Source: Paracoccaceae bacterium (GTDB lineage: Bacteria > Pseudomonadota > Alphaproteobacteria > Rhodobacterales > Rhodobacteraceae). From it: a stretch of 5,917 nucleotides of DNA. The notes beneath the pieces were generated by a model. That model ran no database searches, had not been told where the DNA came from, and saw only the letters and a list, made by a program, of their open reading frames with translations. This document shows, piece after piece, positions 5,867 through 5,917 of this stretch (position 1 is its first letter; every line of letters begins with the position of its first letter). The position numbers and the translations under genes are program-made. The DNA lies in assembly GCA_013214715.1 (NCBI GenBank), contig JABSSB010000217.1:1-5917 (forward strand). Reading direction: 5' to 3'.

Positions 5867-5917
5867 TTGAATGAACGCTGTGGGCCGGGATCAAACAATA
5901 CTGGTTAAGCCTCCAAA

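Overview
The window reads as the chromosome of an alphaproteobacterium of the Rhodobacterales (Roseobacter or Rhodobacter type). The evidence is the GC-rich coding sequence of the left two thirds, the gene order trpG-trpD-trpC-moaC on one strand, and a YibQ-like gene next to trpG. From memory, Rhodobacter sphaeroides carries a trpE-yibQ-trpGDC cluster. No species can be named from sequence alone.

Positions 1-2549 (minus strand) hold a compact operon: trpG (anthranilate synthase amidotransferase subunit), trpD (anthranilate phosphoribosyltransferase), trpC (indole-3-glycerol phosphate synthase) and the first 46 codons of moaC (molybdopterin biosynthesis), which runs off the left edge. Successive genes overlap by 4, 4 and 1 bases, so translational coupling is likely. 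TrpG supplies ammonia to TrpE, which is not in the window; TrpD and TrpC carry out later steps toward tryptophan. A 250-base spacer separates trpG from a divergent plus-strand gene (2800-3870). That gene encodes a membrane-anchored, Pro/Glu-rich protein ending in a YibQ-type divergent polysaccharide deacetylase domain whose usual histidines appear to be lost.

From about 3940 the sequence becomes visibly less GC-rich and looks like accessory DNA. It holds an IS1595-type insertion sequence with an intact-looking transposase (4035-5027). Its candidate ends, 11 bases with one mismatch, place it at 3999-5116, with no target-site duplication visible. Next come a short noncoding stretch resembling the interspersed intergenic repeats of roseobacters, an unrecognised small secreted protein (5262-5798), and a second repeat-like stretch to the window end.

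I see no CRISPR array, tRNA, rRNA or obvious defence system, and no convincing new biological system. The points most worth checking are the degenerate YibQ-like domain, the IS without target duplication beside the trp cluster, and the repeat-flanked secreted protein.
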